Positions 1 through 10,884 of a stretch of DNA of 64,000 nt are shown here, piece by piece. How positions within the stretch are numbered: position 1 is the first letter of the stretch; the number at the start of each line of letters is the position of its first letter. The DNA is from Psychromonas antarctica (GTDB lineage Bacteria; Pseudomonadota; Gammaproteobacteria; Enterobacterales; Psychromonadaceae). The DNA is taken from the NCBI RefSeq assembly GCF_022267535.1, contig NZ_JAHNZV010000006.1, positions 36,984-100,983 of the forward strand. Direction: 5' to 3'. Below the pieces are notes generated by a model. It saw only the letters and a list, made by a program, of their open reading frames with translations. It was not told the DNA's origin and searched no databases. A program made the translations under genes and the position numbers.

Positions 1-152
1 GCAATGTCGCGACGCACTTGTTTAACTAAATGCGCTTGTGCTAACTGACCGGTGTTTAACTGCATACGTAATTCAAACTGTTTACGTAATAAATTAAGAA
101 GTTCAGCATTTAATTCTTCAACGCTTTTTTCATTTAGTTCGTTAGCTTTCAT
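1..152 (-). CDS. rpmC: 50S ribosomal protein L29 (partial, 3' end outside window)
   Basis: Only the first 50 codons are visible. The protein starts [19 protein letters not shown] and continues with the Lys/Arg- and Leu-rich helix typical of L29 ([11 protein letters not shown]), a small helical protein near the polypeptide exit tunnel. The start codon at 152-150 shares one base with the rplP stop (TAATG), so the two are probably translationally coupled. It follows rplP as in the standard S10 operon. The gene runs off the left edge, so its length is unknown. Confidence 0.93.
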   Translation of the reverse strand, partial: MKANELNEKSVEELNAELLNLLRKQFELRMQLNTGQLAQAHLVKQVRRDI

Positions 153-562
153 TACATCACCTTACGAGTTACGAAAGTTGTTGCCAAAGGCAATTTAGCT
201 GCCGCAAGAGCAAATGCTTCGCGAGCTAATGCTTCTGGAACACCTCCCATTTCATAAAGAACTTTACCTGGTTGAGTTTGGGCAACCCAATATTCCACGT
301 TACCTTTACCTTTACCTTGACGAACTTCTAACGGTTTGCCAGTGATCGGTTTATCAGGAAATACACGGATCCAGATTTTACCTTGACGTTTAACATGACG
401 AGTCATTGCACGACGTGCTGCTTCGATTTGACGAGCAGTAATTCGACCACGACCGACAGCTTTTAATCCAAATTCGCCAAAGCTTACTTCCGCACCTTTC
501 GAAAGACCACGGTTGCGGCCCTTGAACATTTTACGGAACTTCATACGTTTTGGTTGCATCAT
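152..562 (-). CDS. rplP: 50S ribosomal protein L16
   Basis: This 136-residue protein has the length of E. coli L16 and the typical start [19 protein letters not shown]. It also has the [17 protein letters not shown] and [19 protein letters not shown] segments. L16 sits near the peptidyl transferase centre and helps organise the A site. The arginine of the [15 protein letters not shown] region that is hydroxylated in E. coli lies in a conserved stretch here, although modification cannot be read from sequence. It lies between rpsC (11 bp away) and rpmC (1-bp overlap) within the S10 operon. Confidence 0.98.
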   Translation of the reverse strand: MMQPKRMKFRKMFKGRNRGLSKGAEVSFGEFGLKAVGRGRITARQIEAARRAMTRHVKRQGKIWIRVFPDKPITGKPLEVRQGKGKGNVEYWVAQTQPGKVLYEMGGVPEALAREAFALAAAKLPLATTFVTRKVM

Positions 563-573
563 TAGCGTATCTC

Positions 574-1263
574 CTACTTACCGCGGCTTTTGCGCTTTGG
601 TTTAGATGGCTGTTGCTCTTCTTGTAGCGGTAAACTACCTAGAACTTCACCTTTAAAGATCCAAACCTTAACACCGATAATACCGTAAACAGTATGCGCT
701 TCTGAAGTTGAGTAATCGATATCAGCACGAAGAGTATGTAGAGGTACACGACCTTCACGATACCATTCAGCACGTGCGATTTCTGCACCACCTAAACGAC
801 CACTTACTTGAACTTTAATGCCTTTAGCGCCAAGACGCATAGCATTTTGTACCGCACGTTTCATAGCACGACGGAACATTACACGACGCTCTAACTGAGA
901 AGAGATTGAATCTGCTACTAGTTTTGCGTCAAGTTCAGGTTTACGAACTTCTGAAATGTTGATTTGGGCAGGAACGCCGGCCATTTTAGCAATAGCAGCG
1001 CGTAGCTTCTCAACATCTTCGCCTTTTTTACCAATTACAACACCTGGACGTGCAGTGTGAATAGTCACACGGACACTTTTCGCTGGGCGTTCAATTGTGA
1101 TCTTAGACAAAGAAGCATTTTTCAGCTTCTCTGTTAAGAATTTACGGATTTCGAAGTCACTGTATAAATTATCAGCGAAATCTTTTGTGCCTGCATACCA
1201 AGTAGAGCTAAATGCTTTAGTGATACCTAGGCGAATACCGTTAGGATGAACTTTCTGTCCCAT
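574..1263 (-). CDS. rpsC: 30S ribosomal protein S3
   Basis: The protein is 229 residues and starts [14 protein letters not shown] as in other S3 proteins. A KH domain near residues 60-90 carries the GxxG loop ([14 protein letters not shown]). The C-terminal S3 domain has the [18 protein letters not shown] and [14 protein letters not shown] motifs that line the mRNA entry channel. The tail is short, basic and less conserved (KPKRKSRGK). It lies 3 bp downstream of rplV in the S10 operon, so it is very likely cotranscribed and translationally coupled. Confidence 0.98.
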   Translation of the reverse strand: MGQKVHPNGIRLGITKAFSSTWYAGTKDFADNLYSDFEIRKFLTEKLKNASLSKITIERPAKSVRVTIHTARPGVVIGKKGEDVEKLRAAIAKMAGVPAQINISEVRKPELDAKLVADSISSQLERRVMFRRAMKRAVQNAMRLGAKGIKVQVSGRLGGAEIARAEWYREGRVPLHTLRADIDYSTSEAHTVYGIIGVKVWIFKGEVLGSLPLQEEQQPSKPKRKSRGK

Positions 1264-1266
1264 TGT

Positions 1267-1602
1267 TTAACCCCTGTCTGATACCACTACTGTGATATGG
1301 CAAGAACGCTTCATTATACGATCGGCACGGCCTTTCGCACGCGGCATGATACGCTTCATTGTTGGGCCTTCGTCAACACAAATTTTTGTGATAACAAGCT
1401 CATCAATATCAGCGCCTTCATTATGTTCGGCGTTTGCTATTGCAGAATCTACAACTTTTTTAATCAATACAGCAGCTTTTTTAGGGCTGTAAGATAAAAG
1501 TTCTAGTGCTTTTTCTACTGGAAGACCACGTACTTGATCTGCTACCAGGCGCGCTTTCTGAGCTGAAGAACGAGCGAAAAGATGTTTAGCTAAAGCTTCC
1601 AT
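1267..1602 (-). CDS. rplV: 50S ribosomal protein L22
   Basis: This 111-residue protein is one residue longer than E. coli L22. It carries the [17 protein letters not shown] start region and the extended beta-hairpin with [17 protein letters not shown] near residues 82-98, which reaches into the peptide exit tunnel and is the site of macrolide-resistance changes in other bacteria. The sequence here looks wild type. It lies between rpsS and rpsC in the S10 operon. Confidence 0.98.
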   Translation of the reverse strand: MEALAKHLFARSSAQKARLVADQVRGLPVEKALELLSYSPKKAAVLIKKVVDSAIANAEHNEGADIDELVITKICVDEGPTMKRIMPRAKGRADRIMKRSCHITVVVSDRG

Positions 1603-1610
1603 AATTACCT

Positions 1611-2728
<1,118 letters not shown>

Positions 2729-2739
2729 TTATAATTCCT

Positions 2740-3039
2740 CTACTCAGCGCCAGCGAAATCAATGTCAGCACCTTCAACAAGAGTAACGTATGCTTTTTTC
2801 CAGTCGCTACGGCGACCTATACGTTGTCCTGTACGCTTGGTTTTACCCTTCACGTTTAGTGTGCGAACACCAGTAACTTCGACTTCAAACAGTTTCTGAA
2901 CTGCCGCTTTGATTTCTGCTTTAGTTGCAGTACCTGCAACTTTGAATACCATAGTGTTATGGTTTTCAGCAGATAAAGTTCCCTTTTCAGAGATATGCGG
3001 GGCTAGGATAACTTGCAGTAAACGTGCTTCACTGATCAT
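2740..3039 (-). CDS. rplW: 50S ribosomal protein L23
   Basis: The 99-residue protein starts [20 protein letters not shown] and contains the [18 protein letters not shown] and [17 protein letters not shown] blocks of bacterial L23. L23 sits at the tunnel exit and docks trigger factor and SRP. Its start overlaps the rplD stop by 4 bp (ATGA type), which suggests translational coupling. Its length is close to that of E. coli L23 (100). Confidence 0.97.
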   Translation of the reverse strand: MISEARLLQVILAPHISEKGTLSAENHNTMVFKVAGTATKAEIKAAVQKLFEVEVTGVRTLNVKGKTKRTGQRIGRRSDWKKAYVTLVEGADIDFAGAE

Positions 3040-3641
3040 GCTAAACTCTCCTCAATCTTTTTCACTGCAGCTGCAGTTACTAAAACTTTATCAAATGCGA
3101 TAAGGCTTACTGGATCAATACCTTGAACATCACGAACGTCTACTTTGTAGAGGTTACGTGCTGCTAAGAATAGATTTTCATCTAGTTCTTCAGTAATGAT
3201 CAGTACATCTTTAAGACCCATGTCTTTTAACTTAGCTTTTAGCTCTTGAGTTTTCGGAGCTTCAACACTAAAGTTTTCGACAACGATTAGACGATCCTGA
3301 CGAACTAATTCAGACAGAATGCTTTTCACTGCACCACGGTACATTTTCTTGTTAACTTTTTGGCTGTGATCCTGAGGACGTGCAGCAAAAGTAACACCAC
3401 CGCCAACCCAAATAGGGCTACGGATTGTACCAGCACGAGCTCGGCCCGTACCTTTCTGACGCCATGGCTTCTTACCGCCACCACGTACATCGCTACGCGT
3501 TTTCTGAGCGCGAGTGCCTTGACGAGCACCAGCTGCATATGCAACGACTACCTGATGAACTAGGGCCTCATTGAATTCACGTCCAAAGGTAGCGTCAGAA
3601 ACTTCAAGAGCACTTTGTGCATCTTTCAATACCAATTCCAT
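3036..3641 (-). CDS. rplD: 50S ribosomal protein L4
   Basis: The start was set at 3641 ([14 protein letters not shown]), giving 201 residues exactly as in E. coli. A longer open frame continues upstream into rplC but has no family support. Visible motifs are [18 protein letters not shown] (tunnel loop) and the C-terminal Rossmann-like region. In E. coli, L4 also represses its own operon by binding the S10 leader and promoting premature termination. A leader of matching length is present at 4621-4791, so the same control is plausible here. Confidence 0.97.
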   Translation of the reverse strand: MELVLKDAQSALEVSDATFGREFNEALVHQVVVAYAAGARQGTRAQKTRSDVRGGGKKPWRQKGTGRARAGTIRSPIWVGGGVTFAARPQDHSQKVNKKMYRGAVKSILSELVRQDRLIVVENFSVEAPKTQELKAKLKDMGLKDVLIITEELDENLFLAARNLYKVDVRDVQGIDPVSLIAFDKVLVTAAAVKKIEESLA

Positions 3642-3654
3642 ACTAGCTCCTTGG

Positions 3655-4293
3655 TTATGCTTTAACAGCAGGTTTAATGAACACATTGCCGTTTTTCGCA
3701 CCTGGTACTGCACCTTTAACGAGCAGTAAGTTGCGTTCAACGTCTACGCGAACAATCTCGAGGTTTTGAGTAGTAACGCGCTCAGCACCCATATGGCCAG
3801 ACATTTTTTTGCCTTTGAAAACACGACCCGGTGTTTGACACATACCAATCGAACCATTAGAACGATGTGATAGTGAGTTACCGTGTGTCATATCTTGCGT
3901 GGAAAAGTTCCAACGTTTAACACCACCTTGGAAACCTTTACCTTTAGACTGACCTGTAACATCTACTTTATTAATTTCGTTGAAAAGCTCAACGCTTAGC
4001 TCAGCGCCTACTTTGATATCTGCACCTTCGTTTTCCGCAAGAGTAAACTCCCACAGACCACGGCCAGCTTCAACACCTGCTTTCGCAAAGTGTCCAGCTT
4101 GTGGCTTAGTTACACGGCTAGCTTTCTTAGTGCCAGCTGTTACTTGAATAGCTTGGTAGCCATCAGTATCAAGTGTTTTAACTTGAGTAACGCGATTAGG
4201 TGTACATTCAAGAACTGTAACTGGGATAGAAACACCATCTTCAGTGAAGACGCGAGTCATGCCAACTTTACGACCTACTAGACCGATTGTCAT
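3655..4293 (-). CDS. rplC: 50S ribosomal protein L3
   Basis: The 212-residue protein starts [16 protein letters not shown] and has the long loop reaching the peptidyl transferase centre, with the [19 protein letters not shown] and [12 protein letters not shown] motifs. The conserved Gln of the [15 protein letters not shown] region, methylated by PrmB in E. coli, is present as family knowledge would predict. The length fits (E. coli 209). It is the second gene of the S10 operon, between rpsJ and rplD. Confidence 0.98.
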   Translation of the reverse strand: MTIGLVGRKVGMTRVFTEDGVSIPVTVLECTPNRVTQVKTLDTDGYQAIQVTAGTKKASRVTKPQAGHFAKAGVEAGRGLWEFTLAENEGADIKVGAELSVELFNEINKVDVTGQSKGKGFQGGVKRWNFSTQDMTHGNSLSHRSNGSIGMCQTPGRVFKGKKMSGHMGAERVTTQNLEIVRVDVERNLLLVKGAVPGAKNGNVFIKPAVKA

Positions 4294-4308
4294 TGTTATA
4301 ACTCCTCT

Positions 4309-4791
<483 letters not shown>

Positions 4792-4797
4792 CGGGAG

Positions 4798-4825
4798 ATA
4801 ATACAGCAATTCCCGTTCAACACAA
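4798..4825 (-). promoter_or_regulatory. Predicted S10 operon promoter
   Basis: On the minus strand there is TTGTGT (4825-4820), a 16-bp spacer and TATTAT (4803-4798), with TG immediately before the -10. The start would fall near 4791. The resulting leader length agrees with the E. coli S10 leader, which supports the call. Confidence 0.55.
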
Positions 4826-4931
4826 GGCTTTCTTAATCTTTTGTTTGATATATGTTTTGTGCTGAATAGATGCAGTATGGCGTATCAACAAGCAAACTCA
4901 GCATCGACTTAAACTGTTCTTCATCTGTCGA

Positions 4932-4940
4932 TGGTATACT
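4932..4940 (+). promoter_or_regulatory. Extended -10 promoter element for tmcA
   Basis: TGGTATACT (TGnTATACT) lies 35 bp upstream of the tmcA start. No good -35 hexamer is seen at 17 bp, which fits an extended -10 promoter. The divergent S10 promoter lies about 110 bp away. Confidence 0.4.
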
Positions 4941-4974
4941 GTAAACATAGCTATCAGTAAAATGAGGAATATCT

Positions 4975-7014
4975 GTGCCAGCCTTTCTTACACTTGTCAA
5001 AAAGATTCAACAGCAAGCGATGATTAACAATCACCGGCAAATATTACGTGTACAAGGAGAGCTGGCTTGGTGTTATCAACAAACCACATTTTTAATTAGC
5101 CATTTGCAACAGCCTTTTTTTTGGTGTGGGCCTGCACCGAGTACGATTACTGCCACAACTTACAAACAGGTGTTAGGCCAAGAGGTTTCGCTCCTGATTA
5201 TCAACGCACATCATAATTTTGATGCCAATACTTTTGCGGCTAGCGAAGGCACGTTACGCGGTGGTGGTTTATTAGTGCTTATTAGCCCCCTTGAGATAAA
5301 TACAAATGATTTATTCTATCAATATCTCAATGCACAGTTTCATCAATTTGATTTTATAACCATCACCCAAAATCAGCCGCCACCTAATTTCATTGCGACG
5401 ATGCCAAAAGTAACCGTTAGCAATGACCTCAACCTATACCAACAAGAAAATGCCGTAACCGCTATTATAAAGACCATCACAGGACACCGGCGGCGGCCGC
5501 TCGTCTTAACGGCGAATAGGGGCCGAGGCAAATCAGCAGCGTTGGGTATTGCTGCCGCGCAATTATTAAATTCAGGCCTAAAAACGATCTTAGTCTGCGC
5601 CCCTAATAAACGAGCGACAACAACCCTTTTTAAACATGCTCGACTGTTATTGAATGCCCAACAGCAAACACCTTTTTCTATTATTGAGCAAGGTAAAACT
5701 ATTCTATTTATAGCCCCCGATAATCTGCTTGCTGATAAACCTAAATGTGATCTACTGATAATTGATGAAGCAGCTGCATTGCCAGTCCCAACATTAGAAG
5801 CGCTTGCCAAGCATTATAGCCGTGTAGTTTTTGCCACCACCTTACACGGCTATGAAGGTTCTGGACGCGGTTTTGCCCTTCGCTTCCAAAAACAGTTAAG
5901 TAAGATAACGCCACACTGGCGCCAAGAGCACCTTGATCAACCAATTCGCTGGGCCAGTGATGATCCCCTTGAGTCCTTTACCTTAAATAGCCTTTGCTTA
6001 GGCGGCTCGGAGGAACAATTAGCACAATATGATATGCAACAAGCAGTGCAATTTGAACAATTAGAAAGAAAAAAGTTAATAAAAAACCGATCCTTGTTAC
6101 AAACGGTTTTTTCTTTATTAGTACTGGCCCACTATCAAACAAAACCTTCCGATCTAGTGCAAATGCTAAATGACCCCACACTTCATATCTTTGTCGTGAG
6201 GCAAAATAAGCAGCTGCTTGGTGTCGCATTGATTAATGAGGAAGGCGGTTTCAATGAAGAAATGTGTAAACAGATTTGGCTAGGCACACGTAGAGTGCAA
6301 GGCAACTTAGTTGCACAATCGCTCACCTTTCATAGCGCTTGCCAACAAGCGGCTGCGTTGCGTTACGCGCGAATTCAGAGAATTGCTATTCACCCATCGC
6401 TACAAAACCACGGGCTGGGAAAACAATTTGTAGAATATTTAACGCATTGGGCAGGCGAACAACAATTTGATCACCTGTGTGCCAGTTTTGGCGCAACAGC
6501 AGCGTTATTGTCTTTTTGGCAACAATTAGGATTCACAACATTACGCATTGGTTTAAGTAAAGATAGTAGCAGTGGCAGCTATTCGTTGATCGTTAACCGA
6601 CCATTGTCTTATGAGGGGAAAATATTAGATACACAAATCCATAGCCAATTTAAGGCACAATTTCCCATACAATTAAGTCGCCATCTGCAAGATATGGATA
6701 GCGAGCTAGTTTTAATTTTATTACAAGAGTTCGAAAAAAAGGAGACAGCGACGACACAACTTGAGAGTTATTTACAAGGCAATCTTGCTTATGAGTTTAT
6801 TGAGCCGGCTTTAATTACCCTATTACTGAGTGTTAACTTAAAAAACTTAGATAAAACACAGCAATGCCTTACAATAGAAAAAATATTACAAAATAATAGC
6901 TGGGCCGAGATTTGTAAAAAACACCATCTTACTGGCAAAAAAGAAGCTCAAAGCACCCTTAAGAGCGCCATTAAACAAATATTAATACAAGAAGAAAATC
7001 ATGCGCCTAGATAA
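4975..7014 (+). CDS. tmcA: tRNA(Met) cytidine acetyltransferase TmcA
   Basis: The 679-residue protein (E. coli 671) is an RNA-helicase/GNAT fusion that uses ATP and acetyl-CoA to make N4-acetylcytidine at the wobble base of elongator tRNA-Met. The Walker A loop GRGKSA is at about 183-188 and Walker B with IIDEAAALP at 262-270. A GNAT acetyl-CoA site follows, with RIQRIAIHPSLQNHGLGKQ near 455. The start is GTG at 4975, with GAGGA 6 nt upstream. The last 14 bp overlap rsuA. The neighbouring RNA-modification gene supports a common operon. Only the exact E. coli-like substrate is inferred. Confidence 0.92.
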   Translation: MPAFLTLVKKIQQQAMINNHRQILRVQGELAWCYQQTTFLISHLQQPFFWCGPAPSTITATTYKQVLGQEVSLLIINAHHNFDANTFAASEGTLRGGGLLVLISPLEINTNDLFYQYLNAQFHQFDFITITQNQPPPNFIATMPKVTVSNDLNLYQQENAVTAIIKTITGHRRRPLVLTANRGRGKSAALGIAAAQLLNSGLKTILVCAPNKRATTTLFKHARLLLNAQQQTPFSIIEQGKTILFIAPDNLLADKPKCDLLIIDEAAALPVPTLEALAKHYSRVVFATTLHGYEGSGRGFALRFQKQLSKITPHWRQEHLDQPIRWASDDPLESFTLNSLCLGGSEEQLAQYDMQQAVQFEQLERKKLIKNRSLLQTVFSLLVLAHYQTKPSDLVQMLNDPTLHIFVVRQNKQLLGVALINEEGGFNEEMCKQIWLGTRRVQGNLVAQSLTFHSACQQAAALRYARIQRIAIHPSLQNHGLGKQFVEYLTHWAGEQQFDHLCASFGATAALLSFWQQLGFTTLRIGLSKDSSSGSYSLIVNRPLSYEGKILDTQIHSQFKAQFPIQLSRHLQDMDSELVLILLQEFEKKETATTQLESYLQGNLAYEFIEPALITLLLSVNLKNLDKTQQCLTIEKILQNNSWAEICKKHHLTGKKEAQSTLKSAIKQILIQEENHAPR

Positions 7015-7693
7015 ATATATAAGCCAGTCAACGACAATGACCCGTAGCCAAGCTAAAAAGACCATTGCACAAGGGCGTATTAGCAGCTCATCTACCACTA
7101 TCCGTAACAGCGCTTATCAAGTATCTGATAATGAAACAATCAATTTTGATGGCAAACCAATTAGCGTACGCGGATTGCGTTATATCATGCTCAATAAGCC
7201 GAGCAATTTTATCTGCTCCACCATCGATGAGCAGTTACCCAGTGTCTTTAACTTAATTACGGTAGAAAAACGCGAGCAGTTATTCATAGCGGGCCGACTT
7301 GATGCAGATACAACAGGCTTAACTTTAATTACCGACGATGGTCAGTGGTCACACAAAATCACTAGTCCACGTAAAAAATGCGCAAAACGTTACCGAGTTG
7401 AACTTGCCGAACCGCTTGCCGATAATGCTGTCGCACTCTTTAATGAAGGCATTCAACTTAAAAGTGAAAACCAACCTTGCTTACCCGCTACATTAGAGAC
7501 TATTTCTGAAACAAAAGCTTTATTGACTATCAGCGAAGGAAAATACCATCAAGTTAAACGTATGTTTGCTGCGATTGGTAGCCATGTGATCGCACTGCAT
7601 CGCGAACAAATTGGAGAAATTGAATTGGATACAGCACTTGCTCAAGGGGAATGGCGTTACCTAACCCCGCAAGAGGTGAGCAGCATTGCCTAA
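7001..7693 (+). CDS. rsuA: 16S rRNA pseudouridine(516) synthase RsuA
   Basis: The 230-residue protein has an N-terminal S4-like RNA-binding domain (MRLDKYISQS, about 1-60). The RsuA/RluB/E/F catalytic domain carries GRLDADTTGL with the nucleophilic Asp at 101. The C-terminal GKYHQVKRMFAAIGSHV is typical of RsuA. Overall similarity is closest to RsuA (230-231 residues), which modifies U516 of 16S rRNA. It overlaps tmcA by 14 bp and the next gene by 8 bp. RluF is a less likely alternative. Confidence 0.9.
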   Translation: MRLDKYISQSTTMTRSQAKKTIAQGRISSSSTTIRNSAYQVSDNETINFDGKPISVRGLRYIMLNKPSNFICSTIDEQLPSVFNLITVEKREQLFIAGRLDADTTGLTLITDDGQWSHKITSPRKKCAKRYRVELAEPLADNAVALFNEGIQLKSENQPCLPATLETISETKALLTISEGKYHQVKRMFAAIGSHVIALHREQIGEIELDTALAQGEWRYLTPQEVSSIA

Positions 7694-8003
7694 ACCTGAA
7701 AGTTTTAATGAACAATGTTATGCCCTATTAATGCAGATCCCTAAAGGTAAGATTGTTACTTATGGCGATATTGCCCATGCATTAGATTGCAAAGCTTATC
7801 AAGCAGTCGGTAATGCCATGGCTGCCAACCCGAGCCCGATTATAGTTCCCTGTCATCGCGTGGTAAAAGGCAATGCTGATGTCGGTAATTATGCTTTAGG
7901 GCGCGATAAAAAAATTGCATTACTGCGCAGCGAAGGTATTGAAATCGATAACCACAAAATTATTGATTTTGCTGCTGTGCGCTTTCATTTTTTCGGTCAG
8001 TGA
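7686..8003 (+). CDS. MGMT-family methylated-DNA-protein cysteine methyltransferase, short form
   Basis: The 105-residue protein consists only of the DNA-binding/active-site domain of O6-alkylguanine-DNA alkyltransferases. It has the GKIVTYGDIA helix-turn-helix start, AVGNAMAANP and the active-site PCHRVV with Cys56. Because the Cys is kept, it is not an alkyltransferase-like (ATL, PWHRV) protein. It lacks the N-terminal domain of Ogt/Ada. The start TTG at 7686 overlaps the end of rsuA by 8 bp, with GAGGTGAG upstream. Repair of O6-methylguanine is inferred from family. Confidence 0.85.
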   Translation: MPKPESFNEQCYALLMQIPKGKIVTYGDIAHALDCKAYQAVGNAMAANPSPIIVPCHRVVKGNADVGNYALGRDKKIALLRSEGIEIDNHKIIDFAAVRFHFFGQ

Positions 8004-8035
8004 GTCGATGGTTATTATCAGATGAATTAAAAAAA

Positions 8036-8058
8036 GCGACAATATATTGTCGCTTTTT
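8036..8058. terminator. Bidirectional intrinsic terminator
   Basis: A perfect palindrome GCGACAATA/TATTGTCGC at 8036-8053 is flanked by an A-run on the left and a T-run on the right. It serves the tmcA-rsuA-MGMT operon and the converging aldo/keto reductase gene. Confidence 0.85.
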
Positions 8059-8082
8059 AGTTCCCTTAGCTAGCGTCATAAA

Positions 8083-9135
8083 TTAGAAAGGTGCGGGATA
8101 TTGCTTAAGAATATTGGCGATATCTGTTAGTGCCTGTGCTGAAAGTGGTGCTTTAAACGCATCAATATCCTCAACAAGCTGCGTCATACTCGTCGCGCCA
8201 ATAATCGTTGATGTGACTCCGTCGACTTGATCACACCATTTTAGTGCCAATTGTGCTGTGCTAATACCGTTCGCCACTGCTATTTCTTGATAAGCTTTTA
8301 TGGCCAACTCAGATACGGGTGTATCTCGAAAGAGTCTATTACGCTGACTAAAAGTCCAGCGGCTCCCCTGCGGACGTGCGCCATTTAAATATTTACCGCT
8401 CAGCATACCACTGGCCAATGGCGACCACGGTAGATAAGCAATATCCTCTTGCACACAATTTTCAATTAAATAAGGCCAATCTTTACTGTGTAATAAATTA
8501 AACTCATTCTGAATCGAAACCATACGCGGTAAGTCATACTTCTCACTCAGTTTAAGGTAGGTATTAATCCCCCAAGGGGTATCATCACTTAATCCGCAAA
8601 AACGTATTTTACCTGCTTTAACGCACTTATCTAACCCTTGTAATATATCTAACATCTGGGCAGTTTGCTGCGCACTATCGGCATCGCTAAACTTAAAGCT
8701 ATTGGGTGCATGCTTGCCAAAATGAGGCGATTGTCGATTTGGCCAATGTAATTGAAAGAGATCAATATAATCTGTCTGCAAGCGTTTTAAGGAAGCATCT
8801 ACCGCACTCTCCACCGCGTCACCTGTGATTAACCCGCCATCACGTACCCAATCTAAACCAGGACCTGCAATTTTACTGGCGAGTATAAAATCCTGCCGTT
8901 TGCTTGGATTTTTAGCAATATAATGACCAATGATAGTTTCAGTTTTACCATAAGTCTCAGCTGAAGGCGGCACGGCATACATCTCGGCGGTATCAATAAA
9001 ATTAATTCCCTGCGCCAACGCATAATCAATCTGCTGAGCGGCATCTTGCTGGTTATTTTGTAATCCCCACGTCATGCTGCCTAAACAGATGCGTGAGACA
9101 TCTATCGCGCTGCTACCTAACTTTGAATACTGCAT
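8083..9135 (-). CDS. tas: Tas-type NADP(H)-dependent aldo/keto reductase
   Basis: The 350-residue TIM-barrel aldo/keto reductase has catalytic Asp48 and Tyr53 in FIDTAEMYAVPP, Lys in ASKIAG near residue 88 and the His of LFQLHWPNR. The family signature LHSKDWPYLIENCVQEDIAYLPWSPL and the length match E. coli Tas (346). The natural substrate of Tas is not settled, so only an NADPH-dependent carbonyl reduction is proposed. It is a single gene that converges on the tmcA operon through a shared terminator. Confidence 0.85.
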   Translation of the reverse strand: MQYSKLGSSAIDVSRICLGSMTWGLQNNQQDAAQQIDYALAQGINFIDTAEMYAVPPSAETYGKTETIIGHYIAKNPSKRQDFILASKIAGPGLDWVRDGGLITGDAVESAVDASLKRLQTDYIDLFQLHWPNRQSPHFGKHAPNSFKFSDADSAQQTAQMLDILQGLDKCVKAGKIRFCGLSDDTPWGINTYLKLSEKYDLPRMVSIQNEFNLLHSKDWPYLIENCVQEDIAYLPWSPLASGMLSGKYLNGARPQGSRWTFSQRNRLFRDTPVSELAIKAYQEIAVANGISTAQLALKWCDQVDGVTSTIIGATSMTQLVEDIDAFKAPLSAQALTDIANILKQYPAPF

Positions 9136-9491
9136 GTAACCCCCTGATAAAAAGCAAAAGTGATCTCAATGTAAAGATTATTGCCAATCCTGTCTATTAA
9201 ATATCATCGCTAATATACAAATTCATCTTAGAGGAAAATAAAAAATACTAAATAATAAAAAGCTTAAGATGACAATCTAAGGTTACCTATTCGTCATCAT
9301 CTCCTGCGCAGTGCCTCGCAAAGAAATCTAAGAGAGGTGATGTTTATGTGATTTATTTGCTATAATTTACTTTTTATTTTACCCTGCACGCCTCTGCGAG
9401 GTTTCCAGATTTTAAGCGATATAAAACAATAAGATAATAGTTTTACGCCCTTATAATGGAGGCTTTTTTTATCTAAAAAGGAACTTTAATC
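9136..9491. other. Intergenic region between tas and malE-like gene
   Basis: This 356-bp non-coding spacer holds an extended -10 promoter for the malE-like gene at 9358-9366 (TGCTATAAT). A CCTC-TGC-GAGG hairpin lies near 9390-9400. A weak GCC/GGC hairpin followed by seven T at 9447-9470, just before the Shine-Dalgarno, could act as an attenuator. No exact MalT box (GGATGA/GGAGGA core) was found by eye. Confidence 0.45.
9358..9366 (+). promoter_or_regulatory. Extended -10 promoter element for malE-like gene
   Basis: TGCTATAAT is a perfect TGn-TATAAT element 126 bp upstream of the start codon. The -35 region is poor. Confidence 0.5.
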
Positions 9492-10823
9492 ATGAAATTT
9501 TTATCTCGTACTCTTTCTGCTGCTTTGTTGGCAACAGCCATTATTCCAAGTAGTGCAATCGCCGCACATGGATTTAAAGATACTTTGTTGTATCGTTTAT
9601 TCACTACCGATGCGGGTCAGCATCCCTATATCCAAGATATTTTTCACCAACAATTTGTATTACGTAACAAAGCAAATTTTAGATTAAAACGTTGTTTAAC
9701 AAATATCTCAGCAGATGTGCCAGAATCAGCGGATATAACGCTTTATGTTAATTACGATCGCGGTTATACAGCGATGCAGAAACTAGGCAACTGCTATACA
9801 CAAAAAACAGGTATTAGTATTGCAGTCGAGCATGCCTTACCTGGTGATGACATGGCTGGGATTTATAGCGATCGCGCTGCTTCGGGTGATGCACCAGATC
9901 TTATTTTGTGGGCACACGATCGCATTGGTCAATGGGTTGAAGATGGTTATATATCCCCCATCTCGCCACGTAGAAGAATGTTTAATTCAGTGCCTCTCAC
10001 AACATGGGAAGGCGGAAAATATAAAGGCGAATATTATGGCTTTCCAATAGCGATTGAATCAAGCGCACTAATCTATAACAAGGCCCTGATTAATCAACCA
10101 CCCACTTCGTTTGAAGAGATTAGCGCACTTGACTTGGATGCTGTCAAAGCGATTGAGTGGGATTACAAAAACACCTATTTTACATGGGGGTTATTAGCCG
10201 CTGATGGTGGATACCCGTTCTTGCAAACGGCAGACGGTTGGAATGCAAGTGATATTGGCGTTAATAATGCTGGCGCCGTTACTGGTCTTAGCGCCGTTAA
10301 AAACTTGGTTGAAACTGGTGCATTAGATCCGGCTGCAAATTACGACTCGATGAATGAAGGTTTCCTTAATGGCTCTGTGGCAATGATAATCAATGGCCCT
10401 TGGTCTTGGCCAACATATGAAGCGGCGGGTATCGACATTGGTATTGCCCCCCTTCCCAGCGTTGCAGGTCAAAATGGCAAACCGTTTAGTGGCATTATGA
10501 TGTACCTTGTCAGCAGTCAGTCACCTTTTCAGAGTGAAGCTCAGTCATTTGTACAGAACTACCTGTTAACCGAAGAGGGCGTTGCATTGATTGAGGAGGA
10601 CTATCCTCTCGGCGGCGTATTGAATATCTCTTACGTATTAAGTGATGATAACAACCCGCGTATCCTGGACACTTTGCAAGTCGCTGTCAGTGGCCAACAA
10701 ATGCCTAACATTGCTGAAATGAGTAATTTTTGGAATCCAATGGCCAAAGCAATCGAACAAGCTATTTCTGGCGAATTAACCGTTCGTGAGGCCTTAGATC
10801 AAGCCGCAGTAGAAATGCAATAA
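9492..10823 (+). CDS. MalE-like maltose/maltodextrin ABC substrate-binding protein
   Basis: The 443-residue protein has a Sec signal peptide (cleavage near AIAA, residue 25). From about residue 82 it matches the MalE fold: ITLYVNYDRGY, DAPDLILWAHDRIGQW, YGFPIAIESSALIYNK, YFTWGLLAADGGYPF, AMIINGPWSW and PNIAEMSNFWNP. Between signal and domain lie about 55 extra residues not found in E. coli MalE. Two Cys residues (RCL and NCY) flank the domain start and could form a disulfide. No malF, malG or malK lies nearby, so the permease partner must be elsewhere. Maltodextrin binding is inferred from similarity. Confidence 0.85.
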   Translation: MKFLSRTLSAALLATAIIPSSAIAAHGFKDTLLYRLFTTDAGQHPYIQDIFHQQFVLRNKANFRLKRCLTNISADVPESADITLYVNYDRGYTAMQKLGNCYTQKTGISIAVEHALPGDDMAGIYSDRAASGDAPDLILWAHDRIGQWVEDGYISPISPRRRMFNSVPLTTWEGGKYKGEYYGFPIAIESSALIYNKALINQPPTSFEEISALDLDAVKAIEWDYKNTYFTWGLLAADGGYPFLQTADGWNASDIGVNNAGAVTGLSAVKNLVETGALDPAANYDSMNEGFLNGSVAMIINGPWSWPTYEAAGIDIGIAPLPSVAGQNGKPFSGIMMYLVSSQSPFQSEAQSFVQNYLLTEEGVALIEEDYPLGGVLNISYVLSDDNNPRILDTLQVAVSGQQMPNIAEMSNFWNPMAKAIEQAISGELTVREALDQAAVEMQ

Positions 10824-10829
10824 AAAAGT

Positions 10830-10864
10830 AAATAGCGGAATCGTTGGCGATTCCGCTATTTTAT
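10830..10864. terminator. Bidirectional intrinsic terminator
   Basis: A 14-bp perfect stem (AAATAGCGGAATCG and its complement) around a TTGG loop is followed by TTTT. It lies between the convergent malE-like and antiporter genes. Confidence 0.85.
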
Positions 10865-10884
10865 TACTCTGCCATAAATATAAA

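Noticed and set aside
3642..3740. Extended N-terminus of L4 reaching into rplC
   Set aside because: L4 proteins start at MELVL-type sequence. The extension overlaps rplC and has no family support.
9136..9491. MalT boxes upstream of the malE-like gene
   Set aside because: Only loose matches (GGAGATGATG) were found. The GGATGA or GGAGGA core is absent.
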